Below, piece by piece: positions 1 to 9,048 of a DNA stretch of 64,000 bases. How positions within the stretch are numbered: position 1 is the first letter of the stretch; each line of letters begins with the position of its first letter. The stretch spans positions 62,001 through 126,000 of the forward strand of contig JANQRY010000010.1 in NCBI GenBank assembly GCA_028284345.1. Reading direction: 5' to 3'. The notes beneath the pieces were generated by a model. That model worked only from the letters and a program-made list of their open reading frames with translations, had not been told where the DNA came from and made no database searches. Both the position numbers and the translations under genes were made by a program. Source of the stretch: Hyphococcus sp. (GTDB lineage Bacteria; Pseudomonadota; Alphaproteobacteria; Caulobacterales; Parvularculaceae).

Positions 1-145
1 CCCGGGTCGAGCCGCCGGCGCCGTAGGTGACGGAGACGAAATCAGGCCCGAGCGGCGCCAGTTTCTCAACCGTCGACCACAGGGTTTTCTGCATCTTGTC
101 CGTCTTCGGCGGAAAAAATTCAAACGATACGTGTAGGGCTGACAT
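1..145 (-). CDS. metF: Methylenetetrahydrofolate reductase, N-terminal fragment (cut by window edge)
   Basis: The reverse complement from 145 reads [20 protein letters not shown] and continues to a YGAGGST segment, which is the start of the MetF TIM barrel (family signature FEFFPPK). MetF reduces 5,10-methylene-THF to 5-methyl-THF, the methyl donor for methionine synthesis, in the cytoplasm. About 48 codons are in the window and the rest lies beyond position 1. It follows the ArsR/methyltransferase gene by 13 bp on the same strand, so the two probably form one operon under the palindrome at 1205-1224. The family call from the short stretch is firm; full length cannot be judged. Confidence 0.88.
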   Translation of the reverse strand, partial: MSALHVSFEFFPPKTDKMQKTLWSTVEKLAPLGPDFVSVTYGAGGSTR

Positions 146-158
146 GTCGGGTTCCTCG

Positions 159-1172
159 TCAGGCCGCGCTGCGCGCGCGTAATCGCTTCACGCCGGCGGG
201 GGCGGCGCAGCGCCAGATTTTTACGGTCAGTTTCTGCTTGTCGCCCTTTTTCATCGTTGCGCTGGAAGGCGACAGCGTTTCGGTCCGCTCAAGTTTCAGA
301 TTGGCCGCGGCGCACCAGTTCCGCACTTCCTCGTCGGCGAAACCCAACCGGCGATGGGCGTGCTCCTCGCGCAGAAACTCCAGATCATGGGGCGCGAAAT
401 CCGAGATGATGAGCCGCCCGCCGGGCTTGAGAATGCGCGCCGCTTCGACGACCGCCGCGTCCGGCTCCGCAAGGTAGCGCAGCACATGATGCACACAGAC
501 AATATCGGCGGACTCGTTTTCCGCCGGCAAGGAAAACAGATCGCCATGGCGCGCCTGGGCGTTCGAAACGCCGGCGGCTTCAAGATTGGCGCGCGCGATC
601 GCCAGCATCTCGTGAGAGACGTCGTATCCGACCCCTTGCGCGAAACGGTCGGCGAAAATTTCGAGCATCCGCCCCGTGCCGGTGCCGAGATCGACGAAAA
701 CGTCGAACGGTCCCTCGCCGGCGATCTCGACCATGCGGGATTCAATATCGGAATCGGGCAGGTGCAGCGCGCGCACGCGATTCCATTCCGCCGCATTGTC
801 CTGAAAATATTGCGCGGCGAGATCGGCGCGGGCCTGGCGGCTCTGGGCGAAGCGCTCCGCGTCGCGCGCGACGATGCGGTCGGTCCCGGCGCCGACGGCG
901 CCCACCGCCTCAATCAGCGCCGCATGGGCCGGGTTCGCGGTCGCCGCGCCGGAAATGCGATAGAACATCCATGCGCCCTCGCGGTGGCGCTCAATAAGAC
1001 CGGCGTCCGCGAGAATTTTGAGGTGACGGCTGACCCGCGGCTGGCTCTGGCCCAGAATCTGGGTGAGTTCGCTCACCGTCAGCTCGCCCCGGGCGAGCAA
1101 CGCCATGATGCGCAAGCGCGTTTCCTCGCCAATGGCGCGGAACACGCTGAGAGCAGCGTCGAGGGTCGACAT
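159..1172 (-). CDS. ArsR-family HTH regulator fused to a SAM-dependent methyltransferase
   Basis: This is a 337-aa two-domain protein. Residues 1-90 form an ArsR-type winged helix (RLRIMALL, then [21 protein letters not shown] as recognition region). Residues 120-310 form a class I methyltransferase with motif I DLGTGTG at about 161-167. The fusion is common directly upstream of metF in alphaproteobacteria, where SahR-type regulators control the methionine/SAM cycle in response to S-adenosylhomocysteine (family knowledge). I infer that the methyltransferase-like domain senses SAM or SAH rather than modifying a substrate. It is divergent from mlaA. A perfect palindrome 33 bp upstream of its ATG is the likely autoregulatory operator. 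No arsenic-binding cysteine motif (ELCVCDL type) is present. Confidence 0.87.
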   Translation of the reverse strand: MSTLDAALSVFRAIGEETRLRIMALLARGELTVSELTQILGQSQPRVSRHLKILADAGLIERHREGAWMFYRISGAATANPAHAALIEAVGAVGAGTDRIVARDAERFAQSRQARADLAAQYFQDNAAEWNRVRALHLPDSDIESRMVEIAGEGPFDVFVDLGTGTGRMLEIFADRFAQGVGYDVSHEMLAIARANLEAAGVSNAQARHGDLFSLPAENESADIVCVHHVLRYLAEPDAAVVEAARILKPGGRLIISDFAPHDLEFLREEHAHRRLGFADEEVRNWCAAANLKLERTETLSPSSATMKKGDKQKLTVKIWRCAAPAGVKRLRARSAA

Positions 1173-1204
1173 GGGGCGTCAGCCTCATTTTGCAGCTCGG
1201 GGAG

Positions 1205-1224
1205 ATATAAAGATATCTTTATAT
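1205..1224. promoter_or_regulatory. Perfect 20-bp palindrome, candidate operator of the ArsR/methyltransferase regulator
   Basis: The sequence ATATAAAGATATCTTTATAT equals its own reverse complement. It is AT-only apart from the GATATC core and stands in GC-rich surroundings, 33 bp upstream of the regulator start. ArsR dimers bind such dyads. Its place before an ArsR-metF unit suggests feedback control by a SahR-like protein (inference). Confidence 0.65.
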
Positions 1225-1397
1225 GATAGCAAGCGCCGGCGGGGCGGGCCGTCCGCCGCTGAAATCGGCGCCGAAAGGGTTGCCAAAATAGTGGATTGTG
1301 AAGGCCCCGCCGGCACCTATATCCTGACCTTGATTCGCCCCGATTGCGGGCGAGGCTGGCGACGCAAGGGAGATCGAGGCGGGTGCGCTACGGGCTG

Positions 1398-2198
1398 ATG
1401 AGATTTGGAGCGATTGCGGCGTTGTCGGCCGCGCTGACGGCGACCGGCGCGCGGGCGCAGCTTTCCGACATTGAAGACACCGAGGCGATTGTCGCCGACG
1501 CAGAAGCGGTGAGCGCCGAAGAAGGCGCGGCGGTCGATCCGTGGGAAGGCTTCAATCGCAAGATGTTCGGCGTCAACAACGTCATTGACGGCGTGGCGCT
1601 GGTTCCCGCCGCGCAGCTTTACCGCGCCGTGACATTCAAAAAACAACGCAAGGGCATCCGCAACTTTCTCGACAATCTGCGCACGCCGCTCATTCTCGTC
1701 AACGATCTCCTGCAGGGGGAATTTGGACGCGCCGGCAATACGGCGAGCCGGTTTGTCATCAATACGACCGTCGGCTTTGGCGGCATGGGCGATCCTGCGC
1801 AGCGCATCGGCATTCCTCAGCACTCTGAGGATTTCGGTCAGACACTCGCGGTATGGGGCGTTGATTCCGGGCCCTATCTGTTCCTGCCGGTATTCGGGCC
1901 GAGCACCCTTCGCGACGGCTTCGGCGCCGGGGTCGGCGTCGCCATGGACCCGGCAATCTGGATCCGCACCGACGCCGCGTCGCTGTTCCGGTATTCGAAA
2001 GCCGGCGTGACGGGCGTATCGGTGCGCGAGCCGCTGATCGAACCGCTTGAAGAGATCAAAGCGAACTCCCTTGATCACTACGCCTCCTTCCGCTCCTTCT
2101 ATTTGCAATCGCGCAAGCGCGAAATCGCCAACGGCCGGACCAATTTCGACGACCTGCCGGATATCGGCGATTTCGAAGAATTCGACGATCTCGACTAG
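1398..2198 (+). CDS. mlaA: MlaA (VacJ) family outer-membrane lipid asymmetry protein
   Basis: The protein is 266 aa from the ATG at 1398. The frame is open from 1344, but the 1398 start gives a clean signal peptide (MRFGAIAALSAALTATGARA). The MlaA signatures follow: DPWEGFNRKMFGVNN, DNLRTP, RFVINTTVGFGG, GIPQHSEDFGQTL and GPYLFLPVFGPSTLRD. MlaA removes mislocalised phospholipid from the outer leaflet of the outer membrane and hands it to periplasmic MlaC. There is no lipobox cysteine at the cleavage site, unlike E. coli MlaA, so it is probably a secreted, non-lipidated form. mlaC starts 24 bp downstream on the same strand. The inner-membrane MlaBDEF genes are not in the window. Confidence 0.9.
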   Translation: MRFGAIAALSAALTATGARAQLSDIEDTEAIVADAEAVSAEEGAAVDPWEGFNRKMFGVNNVIDGVALVPAAQLYRAVTFKKQRKGIRNFLDNLRTPLILVNDLLQGEFGRAGNTASRFVINTTVGFGGMGDPAQRIGIPQHSEDFGQTLAVWGVDSGPYLFLPVFGPSTLRDGFGAGVGVAMDPAIWIRTDAASLFRYSKAGVTGVSVREPLIEPLEEIKANSLDHYASFRSFYLQSRKREIANGRTNFDDLPDIGDFEEFDDLD

Positions 2199-2222
2199 GG
2201 CGTCGAACCAGGAGTCTTTTTC

Positions 2223-2831
2223 ATGAAAATCTTTGGCGTGATTATCGCGTGGCTCGCCGCGCTCGGATTGTTCGCCGCCGCCGCAGCGGACGACGAGGCC
2301 GAACGTTTCGTTCAGGACATTCTCGATCAAGCCGAACCGCATCTCGCCGCGCCGACGGAGAAAGAACGCTTCGACGGCATCGCGACCCTCGTCGACGAAT
2401 ATGTCGACATGCGCCGGGTCAGCCGGTTTGTGCTCGGGCAATACGCTCGCAAGCTCACCGATGCGCAGAAGGCCGCGTATGACCCGCTGTTCCGGAAATA
2501 CGCGACGCAGGTTTATCAGAATGTTCTTTCCGACTACGCCGGCGAGACGTTGCAGGTAACCGGCTCGGTCGACCGGTCCGAACGCGACATCATCGTCAAT
2601 TCGAAAATCGTCAACCCGCCGCCGGGCAGCAATTTCGCCGACATCGTCGTCCATTGGCGCGTCTATCGAAACCGCAACGGGGAGCTGGCGATTGTCGACG
2701 CCGGCACCGACAATCTCTGGCTGGCGCTCGAGCAGCGCTCCGCCTTTACCTCGGTGATCGCCAACAATGGCGGCCCGCCCGCTGGCGTCGACGCGCTGAT
2801 TGCGGACCTTCGGGAAAAGACGGGCGGCTAA
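2223..2831 (+). CDS. mlaC: MlaC-type periplasmic phospholipid carrier (Ttg2D family)
   Basis: The protein is 202 aa, within the family's usual range, with an N-terminal signal peptide ending near AAAAADDEA. The MlaC/Tol_Tol_Ttg2 features are visible: ERFDGIATLVDEYVDMRRVSRFVLG, LTDAQKAAYDPLFRKYATQVYQNVLSDYAGE, and a C-terminal barrel part with VVHWRVYRNRNGELAIVDAG. It would shuttle phospholipid between MlaA and the inner-membrane Mla ABC complex. It follows mlaA closely and is followed by a bidirectional terminator, so mlaA-mlaC is a two-gene unit. Confidence 0.9.
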   Translation: MKIFGVIIAWLAALGLFAAAAADDEAERFVQDILDQAEPHLAAPTEKERFDGIATLVDEYVDMRRVSRFVLGQYARKLTDAQKAAYDPLFRKYATQVYQNVLSDYAGETLQVTGSVDRSERDIIVNSKIVNPPPGSNFADIVVHWRVYRNRNGELAIVDAGTDNLWLALEQRSAFTSVIANNGGPPAGVDALIADLREKTGG

Positions 2832-2840
2832 AGCAAAACG

Positions 2841-2880
2841 AAAAAAACCGCTTCCCCGAACCAGGAAAGCGGTTTTCTGT
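2841..2880. terminator. Bidirectional intrinsic terminator between mlaC and the TonB receptor
   Basis: Arms CCGCTTCC (2848-2855) and GGAAAGCGG (2864-2872) pair with one bulged base. They are preceded by seven A and followed by TTTT, so the structure can terminate both converging transcripts. Confidence 0.75.
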
Positions 2881-2897
2881 TTACGCAGCGTCAGAGA

Positions 2898-5800
2898 TCA
2901 ATCGAACGGATTGAGGTCGGAGAACCCGCCGAGATTTGCGGTGAAGCCGGCATAGACATACCGCCCGACCGCGCCGACGGGGAAGAAGATCTCGCCCACA
3001 TCCGGTTCCTGATCGGTAAGGTTATTGACGCCGGCGTAGATCTGATAGCTGTCGCCAATTTCATACCGGACCTGCGCGTCATGAGTGAACAGACGGCTAT
3101 GGCGAATGAACTCAGGCGCATAGATAAGCGGATCGTTGCGCGTCGCCGTGTCGGAATTCCTCAGCGTTCGCGAGAAGTAGGTGAAGCCGTAGTTCACCGA
3201 GAGCGGGCCGCGCCGCCAGGTTGCGTCAAAGCTCAATTGCCAGCGCGGCGCCTGGAACCCCTCGTCGGCGTCGGCTTCGCCGAGATCGGAGTCGACGGCA
3301 TCGCCCGGGAAGTTGACGAAATCGAGCTGCGTCAGATGGTTCCCGATCAGCCGCATATTGACGCCGCCGAGATCGCTTTTCGCCCCGAGCTTGTCCGCGA
3401 CGTCAAACTGATAGACCGCGGAGAAGTCCCAGCCCTGCGTCGCAATGCTGGCGACGTTGAGCGGTTGCTGGGTGAAATCGACGATCTGGCCGGTCATCGG
3501 ATCACGGACGATTTGCGGACAGAACTGGTTGTCCAACGACGATGAATCGACGCAGAGATCCGCAAGCGTTTGCGGGGTCGCTGTGATGATCGCGTTCTCG
3601 ATCGAGATATCGTAGAAATCCGCCGACAAGGTCAGGCCGTCGATGAAATTCGGCGTGAGCACGACGCCGGCGGTGTAGGTGCGCGCGGTTTCTTCCGTAA
3701 GATCGCGGTTGCCCTCAAGCGTGCCGGAAATCGACGACGAGTTGAGGTCGTTAAACGTTGTCGGATCAATGCCAAAGCCGCTGAGAATGGTCGCGCAATT
3801 GGCCGCCCGCGGCGGTTCGCCTTCGGCGAAATTATCCGGATCGCACGGGTCGTTGATGAACCGGAAGGTTTGCCCGCCCGGATCAAACAACTCGCCGATA
3901 TTCGGCGCCCGCACCGCCTGCGCGACAGTTCCCCGCAAGCCGATATTATCATTCACCTGGTATTTAACCCCGGCCTTCCAGGTAAAGGTCGTGCCGACCG
4001 TCGTGTAGTCGGAGACCCTGACCGCGCCGTCGATATTAAAGAGCTGGACGAACGGAACATCCGCAATCACCGGCAGGTTGAGTTCGGCGAAGCCTTCATA
4101 GACTTCGAATTCTCCGAACTCGGGCTCAAGCACGTTGCCGAAGGTCAGCCCCGCCATGTCGAGGTCATTGGGATTGTCGTCGCTCGTTTCACGGCGCCAC
4201 TCCCCGCCGGCGAGCATGCCGACCGGGCCGCCCGGCAACTCAAACCAGCCGGCGCTGTCGCCGGTCACGTAACCGGACACCACATGCTGGGTGATCTTGG
4301 AGGTGGAGAGCGTATCCTGGAAAATAAAATCGAGCGACGCCTGCGACGGCGAGCCCTCGCCGAACGGATTGAACGGCGCACAGCCGCTGTTCGCGCCCGC
4401 CGTAAAACTCGTCGGCGCCAGGCCGAAGTTGATCAGCGAATTGCCGATCGCCATCGGGTCGAGGTTCGACCGACAGGTGGGCTGCATGGTCACCGGATCG
4501 ATAACCGCGTCAAGCGCGGCGCCAAACCGGTCGTTCAGACGATTGTTGATCGCCGTATCTTCCACTTCCGACTGCCCGTAGACATAGGAAAGCGAGTAGT
4601 CGAAACGGTCGGCGAATTCCCCCTCAAATCCGAAAACGCCGCGCATGGTTTCGCGGTCGATGGAGCTGCCGCGAACCGCCTCAAAGTGGTCGCGGCTGAT
4701 CAGCAAGCCCCGCGGCAACCCGAAGAACGCTTCGGCCGCCGTGCCGCCCGGCGCGACCGTATCAAGATCGGCGCGAATGGACGCGGGGATGTAGGGATTG
4801 TCTTCATCGATGAACAGGAAGAAGTCGAATGACGGCTGGCTGAAGGACCGCGTTTCCGTACGCACATATTTGAATTGCCCGAAGACGCGATGATTGTCGG
4901 TGAGTTCATAGTTGGCGAGCAGGTTGGCGTTATAGCGCTTTTGCCCCGACAGCAGGTCGCCGATAAAGCGGTCGCGCGAGGAGCCGTCGCCGCCTCTTGA
5001 GAAGAAAGGCGAGATGAACGGGATGTCGCCCGGATCAAAGGCCGCGCCGTCGCCGTTGAAATCAACGCCGAACGGAGACCCGCTGAGCCCGAAGCCCGTC
5101 ACGTAGACGGCGCTGTCCGGCGAGCTGTCAGCAAAGCGCGTATCGCCGATGGGCACGTTCGTGAACATGGTGCCGAATTCCGCCGCAAACGGCGACATCG
5201 GATCGCCCAGCGCCGGATTGTCGACAAAATCCAGGCGGGTTCCGCCGGCGGCAAAGTCGCGCGCCTCGCCCGGCAAACGTTCGGTGTTGTTGAACTCAAA
5301 GGCCACGGCGATGTTGCCGCGGTTATCGTTGAAATTCTGACCGACGACGATGCTGAACTGTTGCTGATCGGCGTCGCCCTCGTCCGCTGCAAGACCGGCC
5401 TGACCGCGGATGGCGATGCCTTCGAAGTCCTTCTTCAGAATAAAGTTGACAACGCCGGTGACGCCGTCGGCGCCGTAGATGGCCGAGGCGCCGCCCGTGG
5501 TGACGTCGATCCGTTCGATCAGGTCGATGGGGATCGTATTCGTATCGACAGACGCCGAACCCGGACGCGCGGCCACATGGCGCCGTCCGTCGACGAGGAC
5601 CAGCGTGCGGTCCGTGCCAAGGCTGCGCAGATCAAGCACGTTGACGCCCGCGCCGCCGATGGTCTCGTTGGAGCCCGACTCGGCGAAGGTGTTGCGCGAA
5701 CTCGTCAGCGCCGGAAGCTCCTGCAACAGGTCGGTGAGATTGGTCTGCCCGGAATAGCCGATGGCCTCTGAGTCGACGGAAACGACCGGGTTCGAAAACG

Positions 5801-5963
5801 CGTAATCCGGCTTGGCGATGCGCGATCCGGTGACGACGATGACGTCGTCATCCGCGGCCTCATCCAAATCGTCCTGGGCCGCAACCGGCGCGGCCAGTCC
5901 TATCGCCGCGGCGGACGCCGTCGTTAGCAGAATAAATGAACGGAATGTCTTGAGATTGGTCAA
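2898..5963 (-). CDS. TonB-dependent outer-membrane receptor
   Basis: The protein is 1021 aa from a TTG start at 5963. The frame is open to 6128, but only the TTG has a Shine-Dalgarno (AAGGGG, about 8 nt upstream) and it begins a proper signal peptide (FRSFILLTTASAAAIGLAAPVAAQ). The TonB box/plug region reads DDVIVVTGSRI, and the plug contains LPALTSSRNTFAESG and VLVDGRRHV. The 22-strand barrel fills the remainder, with YVYAGFTANLGG close to the C-terminus. It imports a bulky ligand using TonB-ExbBD energy. The size and NPFGEGSPS-type loops resemble the large receptors of Caulobacter/sphingomonad relatives that take up carbohydrates or peptides, but the ligand cannot be told. No transport or degradation genes are adjacent. 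Confidence 0.92.
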   Translation of the reverse strand: MTNLKTFRSFILLTTASAAAIGLAAPVAAQDDLDEAADDDVIVVTGSRIAKPDYAFSNPVVSVDSEAIGYSGQTNLTDLLQELPALTSSRNTFAESGSNETIGGAGVNVLDLRSLGTDRTLVLVDGRRHVAARPGSASVDTNTIPIDLIERIDVTTGGASAIYGADGVTGVVNFILKKDFEGIAIRGQAGLAADEGDADQQQFSIVVGQNFNDNRGNIAVAFEFNNTERLPGEARDFAAGGTRLDFVDNPALGDPMSPFAAEFGTMFTNVPIGDTRFADSSPDSAVYVTGFGLSGSPFGVDFNGDGAAFDPGDIPFISPFFSRGGDGSSRDRFIGDLLSGQKRYNANLLANYELTDNHRVFGQFKYVRTETRSFSQPSFDFFLFIDEDNPYIPASIRADLDTVAPGGTAAEAFFGLPRGLLISRDHFEAVRGSSIDRETMRGVFGFEGEFADRFDYSLSYVYGQSEVEDTAINNRLNDRFGAALDAVIDPVTMQPTCRSNLDPMAIGNSLINFGLAPTSFTAGANSGCAPFNPFGEGSPSQASLDFIFQDTLSTSKITQHVVSGYVTGDSAGWFELPGGPVGMLAGGEWRRETSDDNPNDLDMAGLTFGNVLEPEFGEFEVYEGFAELNLPVIADVPFVQLFNIDGAVRVSDYTTVGTTFTWKAGVKYQVNDNIGLRGTVAQAVRAPNIGELFDPGGQTFRFINDPCDPDNFAEGEPPRAANCATILSGFGIDPTTFNDLNSSSISGTLEGNRDLTEETARTYTAGVVLTPNFIDGLTLSADFYDISIENAIITATPQTLADLCVDSSSLDNQFCPQIVRDPMTGQIVDFTQQPLNVASIATQGWDFSAVYQFDVADKLGAKSDLGGVNMRLIGNHLTQLDFVNFPGDAVDSDLGEADADEGFQAPRWQLSFDATWRRGPLSVNYGFTYFSRTLRNSDTATRNDPLIYAPEFIRHSRLFTHDAQVRYEIGDSYQIYAGVNNLTDQEPDVGEIFFPVGAVGRYVYAGFTANLGGFSDLNPFD

Positions 5964-6170
5964 TTTTATGCCCCTTGCTCTATCGGCGCGCGAGACAGGG
6001 CGCGCCGCATGTCTGTCCTCCTTCGACAAACGAAACCGGCGGGACATCAGCGCTGCGCCGGGGGCGGCGCAGTTGTTCGGGCTGAAAATGCTAAACCGTT
6101 GCCCGATTGCCACGCTTGGGGGCAGCAATGGACAGCGGCGGCTGAAACATTGAGATTCCGCAATGCAACA

Positions 6171-6199
6171 AAAAAGGCCGCCCGGGCGGGCGGCCTTTT
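6171..6199. terminator. Intrinsic terminator after rpsD
   Basis: The 8-bp GC stem GGCCGCCC (6176-6183)/GGGCGGCC (6188-6195) has a 4-nt loop. It is flanked by A-rich sequence on the left, giving a U-tract for the minus-strand rpsD transcript, and by TTTT on the right. Confidence 0.8.
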
Positions 6200-6220
6200 C
6201 GCAGGTCGGTCAGGCGTCCG

Positions 6221-6838
6221 TCAGGACGCGTAGAATTCGACGACGAGATTGGGTTCCATGGTGCAAGGGTACGGGACTTCCGCGAACTCCGGCACGCGCA
6301 GATAGGTGGCGGCCATTTTCTTCGGATCGACGTCCACATAATCTGGAATGTCGCGTTCGGCGCTTTGCAGGGCTTCGAGCACCAGCGCCATGTTTTTCGA
6401 CTTGTCCTTGATCTCGACCACGTCGCCGGGGCGCAACCGCATGGACGGGATGTTCGACCGGACGCCGTTCACTTTGACATGGCCGTGATTGACGAACTGG
6501 CGCGCGGCGAAAACCGTCGGCACGAATTTGGCGCGATAGACGATCGCATCGAGACGGCTTTCCAAGAGACCGATCAGGTTCTCCGCCGTGTTGCCGCGCT
6601 GGCTCGACGCCTTGTCGTAAATGCGCGCGAACTGTTTTTCGGTGATGTTGCCGTAATAGCCCTTGAGCTTCTGCTTCGCCATCAACTGCAGGCCGAAATC
6701 CGACGGCTTGCCCTTGCGGCGCTGGCCGTGCATGCCGGGCCCGTAGTCGCGCTTGTTGATGGGAGATTTTGGCCGGCCCCAGACATTTTCGCCGACCCGG
6801 CGGTCAAGCTTGTGCTTGACGCTGTCGCGTTTGGACAT
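6221..6838 (-). CDS. rpsD: 30S ribosomal protein S4
   Basis: The protein is 205 aa, the normal length. It starts [20 protein letters not shown], contains [20 protein letters not shown], and has the S4 RNA-binding domain at about 95-155 ([32 protein letters not shown]). It is a primary 16S rRNA binder that nucleates 30S assembly. It stands alone rather than in the alpha operon, as usual in alphaproteobacteria. The hairpin at 6171-6199 ends the transcript. Confidence 0.98.
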   Translation of the reverse strand: MSKRDSVKHKLDRRVGENVWGRPKSPINKRDYGPGMHGQRRKGKPSDFGLQLMAKQKLKGYYGNITEKQFARIYDKASSQRGNTAENLIGLLESRLDAIVYRAKFVPTVFAARQFVNHGHVKVNGVRSNIPSMRLRPGDVVEIKDKSKNMALVLEALQSAERDIPDYVDVDPKKMAATYLRVPEFAEVPYPCTMEPNLVVEFYAS

Positions 6839-6996
6839 CGTGTTCCTCTTTGCGGCGCGGCCCGGCCCCGGGGCCCATCCCCGGCGCAGTTCTCAACGAC
6901 GGTCCACGCGCCATCCGTCTTAAGGCCGCGGGCTATAGGCTCGGAAACTGGGCATGTCAAACGGGAGCGGCCTTTCACAGCCGAACGGACGTCAGC

Positions 6997-7359
6997 TCAA
7001 CTTTCGTCCTTTGTGAGGTATGCTTTCCACGAAATCACGGCGGCGGCGAGAAAAAGCAGCCCGATCACCATAAATGCGCCGACGCCGCCTTCGGCCTGCG
7101 GGCCGTCCGGAAAGGCCATCCGGGAAAGCCCGGCTATAACCGACATCCAACCCAGCAGCGTCACGATCACGCGCCAGTCACGCACCCAGATATTGTGAAA
7201 CCGCACAACCGCCAGGCCGCCCATGAACCAGGTTAAGCCGTTGTTAAAAACGGTCGTTGGATGAATGCCTTCCCAGATATGAAAGTTGAGGGTTTCGAGC
7301 GCCGTTGCAGCCATAATTGTAGGCCCCATGATCGCAGCGATATTGCGCGATATATCCAT
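6997..7359 (-). CDS. Small four-helix membrane protein, function unknown
   Basis: The protein is 120 aa from the ATG at 7359, which has AAGGAAG about 7 nt upstream. The longer frame to 7449 overlaps the start of unrelated sequence and lacks a ribosome site. Four hydrophobic segments are visible: about 5-25 (NIAAIMGPTIMAATALETL), 38-58 (GLTWFMGGLAVVRFHNIW), 66-84 (RVIVTLLGWMSVIAGLSRM) and 95-115 (GAFMVIGLLFLAAAVISW). I do not recognise a named family. It lies between the queuosine-precursor transporter and rpsD on the same strand. Confidence 0.6.
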   Translation of the reverse strand: MDISRNIAAIMGPTIMAATALETLNFHIWEGIHPTTVFNNGLTWFMGGLAVVRFHNIWVRDWRVIVTLLGWMSVIAGLSRMAFPDGPQAEGGVGAFMVIGLLFLAAAVISWKAYLTKDES

Positions 7360-7405
7360 TGTCTGCTTCCTTTTCGTCCGAGATAACCCAAGCTGAGGAC
7401 CGAAA

Positions 7406-8152
7406 CTAAGACCGCACCGAAAACGGCGTGAAATTGGTGTCGGAATCATAGACGTCGACGCCCTCGGCTTTCTTCAGCGCGCCGATGACGCGATAGGTCA
7501 CGGGCGTCAGCAGCGCCTCCCACAAGACCTTCAGGAGATAGTTGGTGATGAGGACGGTGACGACCTGGCTGGTCGTCCAGACGCCGAGAAAGGCGATCGG
7601 ATAGAAAAGGAGACTGTCGACCCCCTGCCCGACAATCGTTGAGCCGATGGTGCGCTGATAGAGATGCTTGCCGCCGGACCAGACTTTCATGCGGGCCATG
7701 ACATAGGCGTTGGCGAGCTCGCCGGCCCAGAAGGCGATGATCGAGGCGAAGACGATGCGCGGCGTCAGGCCGAAGACCTCTTCATAGGCCCCCTGCCCGC
7801 CCCAGCCCGGCGCCGGCGGCATGGCGACAACAACCCAGGCCATGAACGCCATGAACAGCACAGCGGCGAACCCGGCCCAGACGACCCGGCGCGCCCGGGC
7901 GTAGCCGTAGACCTCCGTCAGCACGTCGCCGAGCACATAGGACAGGGGAAAGAACAAAATGCCGGCGCCAAAGACGCCGAAGTCGAGGGGCCCGACGCTG
8001 ACCGGCTCAAAAAACTGAACCAGTTTCGCCGCGCCGATGAGATTGGAGCAAATCAGGATGGCGACGAACGCCGCCATGGCGAAGTCGTAATATTTGAAGC
8101 GATGATCATGCAGCGCGTCGGCGCTGTCGATTTTCTCAACCGTCTTCGTCAC
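7406..8152 (-). CDS. yhhQ: Queuosine precursor transporter (YhhQ/VUT family)
   Basis: The protein is 248 aa from a GTG at 8152 whose bases overlap the TGA of the upstream trmJ-like gene (GTGA), indicating translational coupling. The family motifs are visible: FVAILICSNLIGAAKL, FPLSYVLGDVLTEVYGYARARRVVW, FWAGELANAYVMARMKVWSGGKHLYQRTIGSTIVGQGVDSLLFYPIAFLG. About six membrane helices are predicted. YhhQ imports preQ0/preQ1 for queuosine tRNA modification in the inner membrane. Its pairing with a tRNA methyltransferase is functionally consistent. Confidence 0.88.
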   Translation of the reverse strand: MTKTVEKIDSADALHDHRFKYYDFAMAAFVAILICSNLIGAAKLVQFFEPVSVGPLDFGVFGAGILFFPLSYVLGDVLTEVYGYARARRVVWAGFAAVLFMAFMAWVVVAMPPAPGWGGQGAYEEVFGLTPRIVFASIIAFWAGELANAYVMARMKVWSGGKHLYQRTIGSTIVGQGVDSLLFYPIAFLGVWTTSQVVTVLITNYLLKVLWEALLTPVTYRVIGALKKAEGVDVYDSDTNFTPFSVRS

Positions 8153-8919
8153 GCGCCGTCTTCCTTTTTGTCGAGCGCCTTGACGACGCCGCGCAAGGTT
8201 CGCACTTCGTTTTCGGTGAAGCCGGCCCGGGTCAGGGCGACGCGCAGGTTTCGGGTCATGGTCTCGCGCATTTCCGGCGGGAAGAAGTACCCCGCCCGAT
8301 CGAGCGCCGCTTCCAGATGATCGTAAAGATGGGCGACGTCGTCGCGCGAGGCCGACGCCTCTTCCGCAAGCGGGTCGCCGGCGGGCGTTTCGACCGCGCC
8401 TGCGCCCCGCGACCATTCATAGGCGACGATGAGCGCGGCCTGGGCGAGATTGATCGACGCAAAAGCAGGATTGACGGGGATCGAGAGGATCGCATCGGCG
8501 CGGGCGACGTCGTCGGTCGAAAGCCCGTTGCGTTCGCCGCCGAACAGAACCGCGCAGCGTTCCCCCCGACCCACCCGCTCATGGAGCGATGCGGCCGCCT
8601 CCGCCGGGGCCAGGACAGGCAGCGACAACTCGCGCCGCCGCGCCGTGGTTGCGACGACATAGGCGCAGTCAGCGAGCGCCGCGTCGAGGGTCTCAAAGAC
8701 CTGCGCCCCGTCGATGACCGCGCTGGCGCCGGAGGCCATGGCCGCAGCCTTTGGATTCGGCCAGCCGTCGCGCGGGGCGACGAGGCGCAGTCCGCTGACG
8801 CCGAAATTCAGCATGGCGCGCGCCGCAGCGCCAATATTTTCCCCCATTTGCGGCTGGACCAGCACGAAAATCGGCGAAGGCCCGGCCAGTTCTCCTGCTC
8901 TAGATCGGCTGATGCGCAT
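8149..8919 (-). CDS. trmJ: tRNA (cytidine/uridine-2'-O-)-methyltransferase, TrmJ family (SPOUT)
   Basis: The protein is 256 aa. The SPOUT signatures are present in order: motif 1 VQPQMGENIGAAARAMLNFG, motif 2 LFGGERNGLSTDDVARAD and motif 3 IPVNPAFASINLAQAALIVAYE. The deep trefoil knot binds SAM. The closest characterised family is TrmJ, which methylates ribose at tRNA position 32. A C-terminal helical extension (LYDHLEAALDRAGYFFPPEM) is typical of TrmJ proteins. The stop overlaps the GTG of the queuosine transporter. The exact tRNA target is by family only. Confidence 0.88.
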   Translation of the reverse strand: MRISRSRAGELAGPSPIFVLVQPQMGENIGAAARAMLNFGVSGLRLVAPRDGWPNPKAAAMASGASAVIDGAQVFETLDAALADCAYVVATTARRRELSLPVLAPAEAAASLHERVGRGERCAVLFGGERNGLSTDDVARADAILSIPVNPAFASINLAQAALIVAYEWSRGAGAVETPAGDPLAEEASASRDDVAHLYDHLEAALDRAGYFFPPEMRETMTRNLRVALTRAGFTENEVRTLRGVVKALDKKEDGA

Positions 8920-9048
8920 TCTCGTCTTTCTTGGCTCTAAAGGGCCCGCGCGGCCTTTGACCGCGGGGCGCCCGATGCTATAGGCGCGGTCGCTTCATTC
9001 ATCCACCGGCGCCGGGTCCCCGCGCCGCACCGAAATACAGGAAATTTC

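Noticed and set aside
2898..6200. Many long open frames on the plus strand opposite the TonB receptor and other minus genes
   Set aside because: High GC keeps antisense frames open; they have no ribosome sites, no family motifs and Arg-rich composition.
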